Shown piece by piece: positions 28,784 to 37,958 of a DNA stretch of 46,066 bases. The number at the start of each line of letters is the position of its first letter. Positions within the stretch are counted from its first letter, which is position 1. This stretch comes from a virus, in IMG/VR virus record IMGVR_UViG_3300046721_000389, positions 1-46,066 of that record; one strand, written 5' to 3'. The position numbers and the translations under genes are program-made. Under the pieces are notes generated by a model. It had not been told where the DNA came from. It saw only the letters and a list, made by a program, of their open reading frames with translations, and ran no database searches.

Positions 28784-31700
28784 ATGGCCGACGTTCTGCC
28801 GATGATCCCCAACACCGTCCCGCAAGTGCGGGCACCGGAGTCACGCGTCTCGGGCGCCGACATCGCGCAGCCACGGCTGTTGCTGGCGCAGAACCTCGCG
28901 CGCGCCGGCGAGGTCATCGAGAAGGACGTCGCCGAACCGTTCGCAGAGAAAGCCGGCCACGAAGCAGTGCGCACCGACCCTAATGGAAACCTCATTGTCG
29001 ATCGGATGCCCATCTTCGGGCCGGCCTCCATCACCTTCAAGAAGGCGGCGATGGAGACTGCGCTCTCGCAGACGCTGCCGAAGGTCGAGAGCGATCTCAA
29101 CGAGATCAAGAACAAGTTGCCGAATGATCCGGCCGGCGTTCGCGTCGCCTCCAAGGAGTACGCTGACCAGACGATCCCAAACCTGCCGCCGGAACTGCGG
29201 CCTTCAGTGGCGGCGCAGATCGCCCGTTCGAGCGAGCACAACTACCGCAGCGCCACCGACCAAGCCGCGCAGACCAATCTCAGGCAGTTCCTGGAGACGC
29301 AGAAGGCGGCCCTCGTCAGCCTGCGCGAGGACATGACGTCGCTGGCGCGGCAGGGCGGCGTCGGTCAGCCGGAGTACAAGCAGAAGTTCGGCGAGATGCT
29401 CAGCGTCTATAAGAGCCTGGGCGACGACCCGCGCGTCCTGTACACGCCCGCGCGCGCCGAGCAGGAGATCTCCGACCATCGCGACGAGGACCTATCGCAA
29501 GCCATCCTCGGCAACGTGCTGCGCACCTACAAGACCAAGGCCAACATCGTCGAGGCACAGCACGCTCTGCGGGAGGCCTTCGACAACCCCGATCTCAAGC
29601 TCTCGCAGCAGAAGCGCGACAAGGGCGTCGTCGATGGAATGAAATTGCTCGAGCGTGTCAACGTCGAGGACAAGCTCGAGGTACAGCAAAACCAGGCGGC
29701 TATGACCGTCTACGAGAATAATATCAGGGAAGCGCCGAACAGCTACAACCAGATCAAGCACGACGACTATTACCAGAACTCCGCCAGGCTCAACGACTTC
29801 AAGAGCATGGCTAGGCTCGACGGAATCCGGATGATGCTGCCGTTGGCGCAGGCGTTCAAGAGCGCGACGCCTGAGGAGGCAATCCAAATCTCTCGGCAAA
29901 TGGAGCGCGGTTTCATCCCGGCGTTGCGAATCCGTCTGTCCGATGCAGGCATCCAGGGCATGATTGAGCAGGAGGCGAAGCGCCAGGGATTGGACCCGCA
30001 GCTCGCCGTGACTATCGCAGCGCGAGAAAGCAGCGGCGACCCGCGCGCGGTGACGGGCAGCTACAAGGGCATCTATCAACTGTCGGATGAGGGGTTCAGG
30101 AAGTTCGGCGGCGGCGATATTTTCAATCCCGAGCACAACATCCGTGCCGGCATCGCTTCGCTCAAGGCCGATGCTGGAGCCTTCAAGGAGCATTTTGGCC
30201 GCGATCCTACTCCGACCGAGCTCTATCTCTCGCACCAGCAGGGTCAAGGCGGCATCGCCGCGCATCTGCAAAACCCCGACGCACCTGCCTGGCAGAATAT
30301 GCTGTCGACCGCCGAAGGCCGCCAGAAGGGCGAAGCCTGGGCCAAGGCGGCGATCAAGGGCAACCTGCCCGACGCCCTGAAGTCGCAATCCGACACCGTG
30401 ACCTCCGCGCAGTTCATGCAGGTCTGGGAGCAGCGTATCCAGGGCATCCCCTACGCCGGCACGGGCCTCGTCCCAGGACAGCGTATCAGTTCAGTCCGAA
30501 ACGCCGATTTTATTAGGCTGTTTGAATCGACCGTCAAAGAGGTGCGCGAGTCGACCGGCCGCAATGCCACACGGATGGCCGAGCAAATCGTAACGCAGGC
30601 CAAGGAAGCGCCGATCCCAATCGAGACGCTCCAAACCTTCGCCGGCCTCGTCACGCTCTCCGGCAAAGAGGATCTGATCGACAAGATACAGCCGATGCTG
30701 CAAGGGCGCGCCATCGCCGACCAGCTCCCCGGCGGACCCGACGCTTCGGCAGCGCTGCTGTCCGAGATCGCGGCGCGGAAGAGTTCCGGTGTCGACCCGG
30801 CCACGTATAGCGTGCTGCAGGCGACCAAGGAGATCGCCGAAACCAACGCCAAGCAGGTGAAGGAAGCGCCGCTGATCGCCGCCTCGCAGAACGGCATCGG
30901 CCCAGCCGTGCGTCCTTTGCAGCCCAACACCCCAGCCCAGAACACAGCCGAACTCAGCGCGCGGGAAGACACGCTCCATATGATGCGGGCGTCCGGCTAC
31001 AACATCGGCAACGTCAGTGCGATCGCCAACGATGCTGAAGGCAAGGCGCTCAATACGGCGCTCACCACCGGCGACGCGCGGGCGGCCGCGGGCATCCTCG
31101 ACAGCATGCAGACGGCGCTCAAGCCCGAGACGTTCAAGGCTACGATGGAATCGCCGGAGATGAAATCCGCGCTGGGCGGCATGATCCGCAGCAAAGACCC
31201 GGCACGCATGACGGCGGCTTTCTCGGCGCTCGATGTGCTGTGGCGGAAGGATGCAGTGGGCTTCGCAAAGAACTTCAGCAGCGACGTGGAGATGTTCCAC
31301 GCCTGGCTGGGACTGCGCACGTTCATGACGGCAGAGGACATGGCCGTGCGGTTCAATGAAGCGAACGAGCCATCAAAGATCGCCGAGAGAGAGAAGACCA
31401 CTGCGGCGGCCAAAAAGGAGACGAAAGGCTGGACCCCGTCGGATGTCGCATATCAGATGGGCTCGGCCATGGGCATTCCCGGCACCGGCTTCATCTCGCG
31501 CAATATCACCGGGTCAACGCCGTCGGAGCCGCCGGTCGTGGTCGGCATGGGCGATGTGGGCGCCCAGATGCAGATCGAGTTCGAGGATCTCTACACCAAT
31601 CAGCGCGCCTGGGGCCTGCCTGAAGGGGGATGGTTCGATAAGTTTAACAACCACAAGAATGCGAAGACGGTCGCGGCGCAGATGCTGCAGACCAAGTGGA

Positions 31701-32221
31701 ACATTAGCGCCGTCGCCGGCAACCAGATCATGGCCTACCCGCCCGACCTGGTGACAGCCGACAAGGATACTGGCCAGCGGCGCGGAGCCTACTACCCGAT
31801 GATCGGCGAATCGCACGACTGGATGAAGGAACAATTGCACGAGACGATAGTGGGTGCGCTCGGCTCGGAGTATCTCAAGCCGAGCGAGTTTCGGGCACCG
31901 ACCCCGCTGGGGCCGGGGGTGCGGCGGTGGACATTCGTCGGGCTCGCCTCCGATGCGACGACGCAAGCCGAGATCAGCGCCGGCAAGCCGCCGTCCTATC
32001 TCGCGATCGTCAACACCGGCAACGGGCTCAACGAGATCGTGCGGAATCCGACGACCGGCAGCACTCGCGTCTATTTCGATCCGCTCAAGGCGCTTGCTGA
32101 CCGCGACGCCAGTCGGAAGGAGGCACTCGCGACCGAGGCCAGGATTCGCGCGACCGAGGAGCGGATAGTGCCACGTCCATTGCTCACGCAACCAGATCAG
32201 GCCACCAATGCCGTTCCTTGA
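28784..32221 (+). CDS. Internal virion protein with lytic transglycosylase domain (gp16-like)
   Basis: 1,145 aa. An SLT domain lies at about residues 390-500: LDPQLAVTIAARESSGDPRA (catalytic Glu near 414), GIYQLSDEGFRKFGGGDIFN, NPEHNIRAGIASLKADAGAF, LYLSHQQGQGGIAAHL. The rest is helical with no cysteine in the whole chain. It would be ejected with the genome, cut peptidoglycan locally and help form a trans-envelope channel. The next gene overlaps by 14 bases. Confidence 0.87.
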   Translation: MADVLPMIPNTVPQVRAPESRVSGADIAQPRLLLAQNLARAGEVIEKDVAEPFAEKAGHEAVRTDPNGNLIVDRMPIFGPASITFKKAAMETALSQTLPKVESDLNEIKNKLPNDPAGVRVASKEYADQTIPNLPPELRPSVAAQIARSSEHNYRSATDQAAQTNLRQFLETQKAALVSLREDMTSLARQGGVGQPEYKQKFGEMLSVYKSLGDDPRVLYTPARAEQEISDHRDEDLSQAILGNVLRTYKTKANIVEAQHALREAFDNPDLKLSQQKRDKGVVDGMKLLERVNVEDKLEVQQNQAAMTVYENNIREAPNSYNQIKHDDYYQNSARLNDFKSMARLDGIRMMLPLAQAFKSATPEEAIQISRQMERGFIPALRIRLSDAGIQGMIEQEAKRQGLDPQLAVTIAARESSGDPRAVTGSYKGIYQLSDEGFRKFGGGDIFNPEHNIRAGIASLKADAGAFKEHFGRDPTPTELYLSHQQGQGGIAAHLQNPDAPAWQNMLSTAEGRQKGEAWAKAAIKGNLPDALKSQSDTVTSAQFMQVWEQRIQGIPYAGTGLVPGQRISSVRNADFIRLFESTVKEVRESTGRNATRMAEQIVTQAKEAPIPIETLQTFAGLVTLSGKEDLIDKIQPMLQGRAIADQLPGGPDASAALLSEIAARKSSGVDPATYSVLQATKEIAETNAKQVKEAPLIAASQNGIGPAVRPLQPNTPAQNTAELSAREDTLHMMRASGYNIGNVSAIANDAEGKALNTALTTGDARAAAGILDSMQTALKPETFKATMESPEMKSALGGMIRSKDPARMTAAFSALDVLWRKDAVGFAKNFSSDVEMFHAWLGLRTFMTAEDMAVRFNEANEPSKIAEREKTTAAAKKETKGWTPSDVAYQMGSAMGIPGTGFISRNITGSTPSEPPVVVGMGDVGAQMQIEFEDLYTNQRAWGLPEGGWFDKFNNHKNAKTVAAQMLQTKWNISAVAGNQIMAYPPDLVTADKDTGQRRGAYYPMIGESHDWMKEQLHETIVGALGSEYLKPSEFRAPTPLGPGVRRWTFVGLASDATTQAEISAGKPPSYLAIVNTGNGLNEIVRNPTTGSTRVYFDPLKALADRDASRKEALATEARIRATEERIVPRPLLTQPDQATNAVP

Positions 32222-35200
32222 GCCATCGCAAGACCTCGCGCCGCGCGGTGTGCTCGGCGTCACGCCGACCGAACCGGATATGAGCGGCAACCTGGCGGCG
32301 GCGGCGGCCCGGCAAAGTAACAGCGTCGTTTCCTTTTTGAGCAACGCGCGCGCCTCGGGGCCGTTCGCGCCCGAGCCCGGCTACAATCCATTCGAGGACA
32401 TCAAGGGCACGCCCTACGAGGAGATGCATACCCATCACTTCGTTGCTTCGCAATCGCACGCCGAGACGCAGGCGATCATGCAGCGGCTCAATCAGGAAAC
32501 CGCGGATCGTCGCACCGTTGCGAATAATGGCTGGATGGGAACGGTGGCCTCGCTGGTGGCCGGCGGCCTCGATCCCGTGTGGTTTCTCGGCTTCGGCGCG
32601 CGCGGGCCAATGGCACTCAGGTCGGCGTTTCTGACTGGCGCGCGCGATGTCGGCGCCATGACCTTCAAGGGAATGGCCGCGCAAGAAACCATCCTGGGCG
32701 CTACACAAGAAACCAGGCCGTTCAAGGAGTCGCTTGAGTCCGTCGCCTCCGGCACGTTGCTGTGGGCGATGATCGGCGGCGGCGCCGGCAAGCTGCTCGC
32801 CGGCGAAGGCAAGCTACAACCTGCGGTCGCCTCGCTGGCGCGCGGCCGTGCCGCCCTGGCCGAGCACACCGGCACAGTGTCGCCGGAGGTTGTGCCCGCC
32901 GCGGAGGTGCCGCCGGCCCGTGCGCCCGCCGCGGCCGAGTCTGCGCGCCCCGCCGCCGCGCCGGCGCCGGCCGCGCCCGCGGTACCCGAGGCCGTGCCGC
33001 CGGGCGCCATCAAGAGCGCTACCACCGAAGGCAGTTATAGCCTGCCGATCATCGACAAGAACGGCGGCGGAATCGGCAAGCTTGATTTCACAACCGAACG
33101 ACCGATCGACGATGCGGGCGCCGTGCATGAAGTCATCCGCGTCACCGGCGCCAATATCAAGGAAGAAGTGCGCGGGCAGGGCAATGGTTTAGAGGCCTAC
33201 CGCCAACTCGCGGACTGGGCGCTGTCAAACGGCAAGGAATTTTGGAGCGATCGTTTCCCGTCCGATGAGGCGTCGCGTGTCTACGAGGCGCTCGAGCGGC
33301 GCGGCTACACGGTAGTCAAGGAAGAGGAGCCGCGCTCCCGCAGCGCAACGTACAAGGTCACCGCCGGGCCATCCGTACCCAGTGCAGCAACCACTCTAAC
33401 GGGAAAGGCAAAGGCAGGGGCACCGGAAGTAGTGGCTCCACTTGAGCCGCCCGAGCGCATCGTCGGAGCAGCCGTCGCGCCTCCGCCTGGCCGGACGCTT
33501 CCTATCCAGGAACGGATTCGCCAGGTCTTCCTTGGGGAACCAGAAGATCTGGTGAGGTTTGCGAGGGAAAACGACCTGTCGGATGCGCAGGTGCAGCAGC
33601 ACATCAGTGACAACTTCTCCACTCGAACGGGAAAGGCAAAGGCATATCGTGATTACCTGGCTGCAAAGGAGCAGCAGCCCACGCCTAGCGTAGCGCCCGA
33701 GGTCGGGGCTACCATGGGCACCGCCGGTGCTGCCGCCACCGATACCCGCAATCTAAGCCCAGCGCCCTATGGCCTCGAGGGCTGGCCCAGGGTGCGCGCC
33801 ATCATCTCCAAGATGTGGCCGAACATGGACGCGCTTGAGAACGGCGCGCCCGTCACCCAGCGCGCCGTTGCCGAGATGGCAGAGACGTCGTTTGCGACCA
33901 AGGGCAACATCGCCGGCGAGACCACGACGCTGCGCGGCGGGCCCGCTGCCGACCGCGAGATCAGCCTGTTCCGGGAATCAAAGCTCTCCGGCGCGCGCAA
34001 CGAGATGATGCGGCTTTGGGAGGACTACCTTGGCGGCAAAGCCACGTCGGTGGCTGAGAAGGCGCAGCGCGCCATGGGCCGCGCGCCCGAGGGCATGATG
34101 ACTTTCAACGAGTTCGATGCGGCGGTCTACGACGCCCTGCACCTCGAGGACGCCCATGAGATCCCGCAAGTCGCTGCCATGGCGCAATGGAATCGAAAGC
34201 AGATTTACGACGCCGTGACCGCGCGCGCCGAAAAGGCGATCGACGGATTCAAGCCGATCGAGCCGCGCGAGGGCGAAAGCTACGCTCCGCAAATCTGGAA
34301 CAAGGAGTTGATCCGGGCCCGCTGGAACGACTTCGTCAAGATGTGGGCTGACCACCTGGTCGGGCAGCAGTCGGTCAAGGCCGCCATCCAAGAACGGCTC
34401 GGCCTGTACCAAGGCGCGCTCGAATCCCACGAGGCCACGATCGAGAAAATGACCGGCAGGCTTGAGCGCCGTCGGGCGTCGCTCGAGGAAGCCGAGATCA
34501 AGCAGGAGGAAGTCCAGCGCTTCAACAAGTTCGCATTCCAGCGTTCGGAGAAACTCTCGAAGCCGCTCGACGAACTCCGCCAGCAGATCGCCGGCGTTAC
34601 CGACAAGGTGCAGCCGGAACTCGACAAGCTCGCGCAATTGGCCGAGGACATCAAAGCCGAGAGAGTAAAATTCCCTGAGATCAAAGAAGCCGACGCCCTC
34701 CTTTTCAAGATGATCGGCGCCGCGCAAAAGCTCAAGCAGAGTAAAGGGATCATCGACGCCGTCGACGCGGCAGGAGAATACGTCGACGCCGTCGACAAGG
34801 TCATCAGCGGCTTCAAGGGCGGCATCAGGGAGTCCGCTGAGCAAGCCAAGGTGGCGCGCCGCGACCTCGCGCCCGACCTGGTTGCGCTGGAGAAGTCGCG
34901 GGCAGAGGTCAAGAAGGAGGCCGAGCCCTACCTCAAGCAGCTCAACCAATTGCGCAAGACGCTCGCAGAGGAGCGTGCCGCCAGGATCGAAGGCGCGCGC
35001 GGCGGCGCCGTCTTCGAAACCAAGATCAGAGAGCGCGGCAACGTCATCGCCGACGCGCTGTCGGGTAAGCGCGCCGAGATCGACGAGCTCGAGACTAAGC
35101 TCAACGACGAGCACCTGCGCGCCGCCGCGGTACGCGACAAGATCGAGGAGGCGATCGGCCAATGGGAGGGCAAGTCGGCCGCGGAAGCGAAGTCCGCACT

Positions 35201-37022
35201 GAAGGCGCGCGCCAAGTACGAGGCCGAACGAGCAGCCAAGGCGGCCGCGAAAGGCGAAGCGGCACCGACCGAGCGGCTCACCGGCGCCGACAAGGTCATC
35301 GACGACACCATCAAGCGCATCATCGAAAAGGATCTCGATCTGCCGCGCAATGAGTTGCTGGAACGGGCCAGGGACATCGCCTTGCGCACGATCTCCACTC
35401 CGGAAGGCCGATTACCATACGACGAACACCTCGGCGGGCCGCAAGTCGGCGTACCGGGCCCGACCGCCGACCTGCGCGGCCACACCGCCCACCGCGCGAT
35501 CGACCTGCCCTATGACCTGGCCGGGCCGTGGCTGGACAAGAGCGCGGTGCGGGCATCGACGTCGTATCTGCACAGCGTCCTGCCAGACACCATCCTCGCC
35601 GAGCGCTTCGCCGGCGATCCCAACATGACGGTGAAGTTCAAAGAGATCGCCGAGCACTACGCGCGCGCGCTCGAGGGCGCAAAGTCCGAGGCCGAGCAGA
35701 CCCGCCTCAACAATCGCCGCGACGATGACATGAAGATCGTCGCTGGCATGCGTGATCGCATCCGCGGCGTGATGGGATACGACCAGGGCAGCAACACCGC
35801 GCGCATCGCGCAGGGTGCGCTCAAGATCAACAACATCGTCTCGAGCCACGCGATGGCGATCGCGTCGCTGCCCGACATCGCCGGCACAGTCTTTCGGCAC
35901 GCCTTTGAGCAGGGTTTCGGAAGGTCGTTCGGGGCCTACTTCCGCGGCCTGGTCGATGCCGAGGCCGGCGAGGCTCTCAAGGCGCAGGGCCCCGAGCTGC
36001 GCGCCATGGGGATCGGGCTCGAAACTGAGCGCTCGTCAAAGCAACATGCCGTGGACGGGATCACCGAGAACTATCGCCCGGCCTCGCAATTCGAGCGCGC
36101 GTTGACGTGGGCGTCGGACAAGGCCTTCATCGTCAATCTGCTCTCGCCGCTGACGGACATTCAAAAGCGCATCTCCGCCAACGTCGCGATGAACGCTATC
36201 CTGCGCGCCAGCCAGGCCGTCGCCGAGGGCAAGGCGACGCAGCGCCAGATCGAAGACCTGGCGGCATCCAACATCCGGCCGGACGTGGCGGAGCGGATCT
36301 GGGCGGCATACGGCAAAGGTGGCGCAGAGGTCAAAGGCGTTCTCCTCCCGAACACCGCAGACTGGGCCGACGCCGAAGCGCGGCTCGCGTTCCAGGCGGC
36401 GGTGGCGCGCGACGTCGACATCGCGGTGGTGACGCCAGGCCAGGAGAAGCCGTTCTGGATGTCAAAGCCCGGCTGGAACCTGATCGGGCAATATTCGACC
36501 TTCGCGGTGTCCGCCACGCAGCGCATCATGATAGCCAATCTGCAGCGCTCCGATGCCGCCACCGCCGCCGGGATGATGACGGCGATCGCGGCCGGCATGC
36601 TGGCCTATCGCCTCAACACGCTGATCGCCGGCCAGCCCACGTCGGACCGCCCGCAGGACTGGGTCAAGGAAGGGATTTCCCGCAGCGGCATCCTGGGCGC
36701 GATCGACAACGCCAACACCATCACATCCAAATTGTCGGGCGGGAGCTTGGATATTTTCCGGGCGATCGGCGCCGACAAACCGCTCTCCCGCACCGCCGGC
36801 CGCAACGCCGCGGAGGTGCTGCTCGGGCCCACCTACGGGAAGATTTCAAACCTCGCGCGCGCGACCAGCGCCGCCGGGCGGATGGACTGGACCGAAGCCG
36901 ACAGCCACGCGCTGCGCATGGTCTTCTTGGGGAGCAATCTGCCCTACCTGCCGCGGCTGTTCGATGGGATCGAGCACGGCGCCAACGCGGCCTTCGGCAT
37001 CCCGATGAAGACGCAGCCCTGA
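32208..37022 (+). CDS. Giant internal virion (ejection) protein with GNAT-like insert
   Basis: 1,604 aa. Residues about 220-262 are a Pro/Ala linker. Residues 277-385 resemble a GNAT acetyltransferase: LDFTTERPIDDAGAVHEVIR, then EEVRGQGNGLEAYRQLADWA (an RGxGxG-like acetyl-CoA loop) and ASRVYEALERRGYTVV. Long coiled coils fill about 730-1040. The C-terminal third is helical with hydrophobic stretches (AATAAGMMTAIAAGMLAYRL). No cysteine is present. It takes the place of T7 gp15/gp16-type proteins that leave the head first. Whether the GNAT-like part is enzymatic is unknown. Confidence 0.78.
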   Translation: MPFLEPSQDLAPRGVLGVTPTEPDMSGNLAAAAARQSNSVVSFLSNARASGPFAPEPGYNPFEDIKGTPYEEMHTHHFVASQSHAETQAIMQRLNQETADRRTVANNGWMGTVASLVAGGLDPVWFLGFGARGPMALRSAFLTGARDVGAMTFKGMAAQETILGATQETRPFKESLESVASGTLLWAMIGGGAGKLLAGEGKLQPAVASLARGRAALAEHTGTVSPEVVPAAEVPPARAPAAAESARPAAAPAPAAPAVPEAVPPGAIKSATTEGSYSLPIIDKNGGGIGKLDFTTERPIDDAGAVHEVIRVTGANIKEEVRGQGNGLEAYRQLADWALSNGKEFWSDRFPSDEASRVYEALERRGYTVVKEEEPRSRSATYKVTAGPSVPSAATTLTGKAKAGAPEVVAPLEPPERIVGAAVAPPPGRTLPIQERIRQVFLGEPEDLVRFARENDLSDAQVQQHISDNFSTRTGKAKAYRDYLAAKEQQPTPSVAPEVGATMGTAGAAATDTRNLSPAPYGLEGWPRVRAIISKMWPNMDALENGAPVTQRAVAEMAETSFATKGNIAGETTTLRGGPAADREISLFRESKLSGARNEMMRLWEDYLGGKATSVAEKAQRAMGRAPEGMMTFNEFDAAVYDALHLEDAHEIPQVAAMAQWNRKQIYDAVTARAEKAIDGFKPIEPREGESYAPQIWNKELIRARWNDFVKMWADHLVGQQSVKAAIQERLGLYQGALESHEATIEKMTGRLERRRASLEEAEIKQEEVQRFNKFAFQRSEKLSKPLDELRQQIAGVTDKVQPELDKLAQLAEDIKAERVKFPEIKEADALLFKMIGAAQKLKQSKGIIDAVDAAGEYVDAVDKVISGFKGGIRESAEQAKVARRDLAPDLVALEKSRAEVKKEAEPYLKQLNQLRKTLAEERAARIEGARGGAVFETKIRERGNVIADALSGKRAEIDELETKLNDEHLRAAAVRDKIEEAIGQWEGKSAAEAKSALKARAKYEAERAAKAAAKGEAAPTERLTGADKVIDDTIKRIIEKDLDLPRNELLERARDIALRTISTPEGRLPYDEHLGGPQVGVPGPTADLRGHTAHRAIDLPYDLAGPWLDKSAVRASTSYLHSVLPDTILAERFAGDPNMTVKFKEIAEHYARALEGAKSEAEQTRLNNRRDDDMKIVAGMRDRIRGVMGYDQGSNTARIAQGALKINNIVSSHAMAIASLPDIAGTVFRHAFEQGFGRSFGAYFRGLVDAEAGEALKAQGPELRAMGIGLETERSSKQHAVDGITENYRPASQFERALTWASDKAFIVNLLSPLTDIQKRISANVAMNAILRASQAVAEGKATQRQIEDLAASNIRPDVAERIWAAYGKGGAEVKGVLLPNTADWADAEARLAFQAAVARDVDIAVVTPGQEKPFWMSKPGWNLIGQYSTFAVSATQRIMIANLQRSDAATAAGMMTAIAAGMLAYRLNTLIAGQPTSDRPQDWVKEGISRSGILGAIDNANTITSKLSGGSLDIFRAIGADKPLSRTAGRNAAEVLLGPTYGKISNLARATSAAGRMDWTEADSHALRMVFLGSNLPYLPRLFDGIEHGANAAFGIPMKTQP

Positions 37023-37390
37023 AATCATTTCACGTCCCTCGCGCACGGACCAGTCATGCCGGGCTCGCAAGGTGGAACAGCGCGCGACTGAATGAACCAC
37101 TAACTGATGCGCTGATGCTCATACAAAATGAGCCCAAAGAGCCCGATAATCACGACGACGATGGCAATGTGTATCTTCGTCATCGCTGTTGGCTAGTGCG
37201 TTGCAGGCCGTGGCAGCCTGGCTGAAAAAGAGTGCGCCGGCAGGGTTACGACACCCCCCGGCGTCGCTGTCCCCCCAGACTTGGGGGTCATCATCATCGC
37301 GCTCATCATCGTCGCCGGCGTCGTCATCGGGCTCGTCGCCTCCTGACGGTGCGTTGCTGTTGCGGGCCCGGCCCACTAATCCCGTCGGCC
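37023..37390. other. Intergenic region between ejection and fibre genes
   Basis: No intact gene with a ribosome site. It contains a hairpin CCCCCA-GACT-TGGGGG (37272-37287) without a U tract, an amber-interrupted hydrophobic frame (37128-37346), and on the opposite strand a 27-codon hydrophobic frame (37183-37100) that is probably just its antisense. Confidence 0.5.
37128..37346 (+). pseudogene. Possible small envelope protein interrupted by TAG
   Basis: Frame: MSPKSPIITTTMAMCIFVIA then VG, TAG at 37194-37196, then C and further codons ending in a hydrophobic helix (LGVIIIALIIVAGVVIGLVA) before TGA at 37344. If the TAG were a Ser codon (TCG), VG-Ser-Cys would resemble a lipobox, and with the C-terminal helix the protein would resemble a very small unimolecular spanin. 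No Shine-Dalgarno is visible at 37128. It may be a dead gene or chance. Confidence 0.3.
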
Positions 37391-37738
37391 ATGCGCAAAA
37401 TCATCCTCCTCCTCATGCTCATGGCGGCGCCCGCGCACGCACAGACGGTCGCGCCCACCACGAATGGGTCCATCACCATCACGACTGGCAACACCTATCA
37501 GACGCTGATGGCTGCAGTAACGGGCGTGACGGTTCAGCGGCGCTCGCTCACCATCCAGAACAACAACCCATCCGATAGCTGCTGGATCTTCATTGGCGCT
37601 GCTGCCCCCACCAAGGCGACCTCAATTCTGTTGCTCGCCGGCGGCTCGTACACGCGCTACTACCCGTACATCCCCTCGGATCAGATTCAGGCGACCTGTG
37701 CCACCACTGGCGACACGATCTATGTCGATACTCAGTAG
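37391..37738 (+). CDS. Exported fibre-module protein 1
   Basis: 115 aa. Sec signal peptide MRKIILLLMLMAAPAHA followed by a beta-rich mature chain (ITITTGNTYQTLMAAVTGVT, RRSLTIQNNNPSDSCWIFIG, YTRYYPYIPSDQIQATCATT) with two cysteines. The pattern resembles small phage proteins of unknown function placed before tail fibres. Ribosome site is weak. It could be a fibre-associated subunit; the signal peptide is unexpected for a virion component. Confidence 0.68.
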   Translation: MRKIILLLMLMAAPAHAQTVAPTTNGSITITTGNTYQTLMAAVTGVTVQRRSLTIQNNNPSDSCWIFIGAAAPTKATSILLLAGGSYTRYYPYIPSDQIQATCATTGDTIYVDTQ

Positions 37739-37949
37739 GCTCGCTCTCGCGCTGGCATTGGTTGCAATCAGCGGAGTGAGCGTCGCCGACGGCATCTACA
37801 ATCGCGGCACGCAGTCCGTCGGCAGCATGGGCGGCGATGGCGTCAATACTCCAGGCGCCGCATCTGTGCCGACGATCCCATGCACCCAGACCGGGCTGGT
37901 CTTCACCGCCTCGTGCAATGCCATCCTGTTCGTGGTGGTTTTCAATTAG
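37722..37949 (+). CDS. Exported fibre-module protein 2
   Basis: 75 aa. Signal peptide MSILSRLALALALVAISGVS with likely cleavage near VADG. The mature part of about 52 residues is Gly-rich with two cysteines (VPTIPCTQTGLVFTASCNAI) and ends in a hydrophobic strand (LFVVVFN), like an outer-membrane or fibre C-terminus. It overlaps the previous gene by 17 bases and has no clear ribosome site, so coupling is likely. Confidence 0.6.
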   Translation: MSILSRLALALALVAISGVSVADGIYNRGTQSVGSMGGDGVNTPGAASVPTIPCTQTGLVFTASCNAILFVVVFN

Positions 37950-37958
37950 GAGACTCCG

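Noticed and set aside
33978-35162. 394-codon minus-strand frame
   Set aside because: Antisense to the coiled-coil part of the giant ejection protein; the Leu-rich look comes from reverse-reading Glu/Lys codons.
37100-37183. 27-codon minus-strand hydrophobic peptide
   Set aside because: No Shine-Dalgarno and exactly antisense to a hydrophobic plus-strand frame; reverse reading of ATC/GTC codons gives this by chance.
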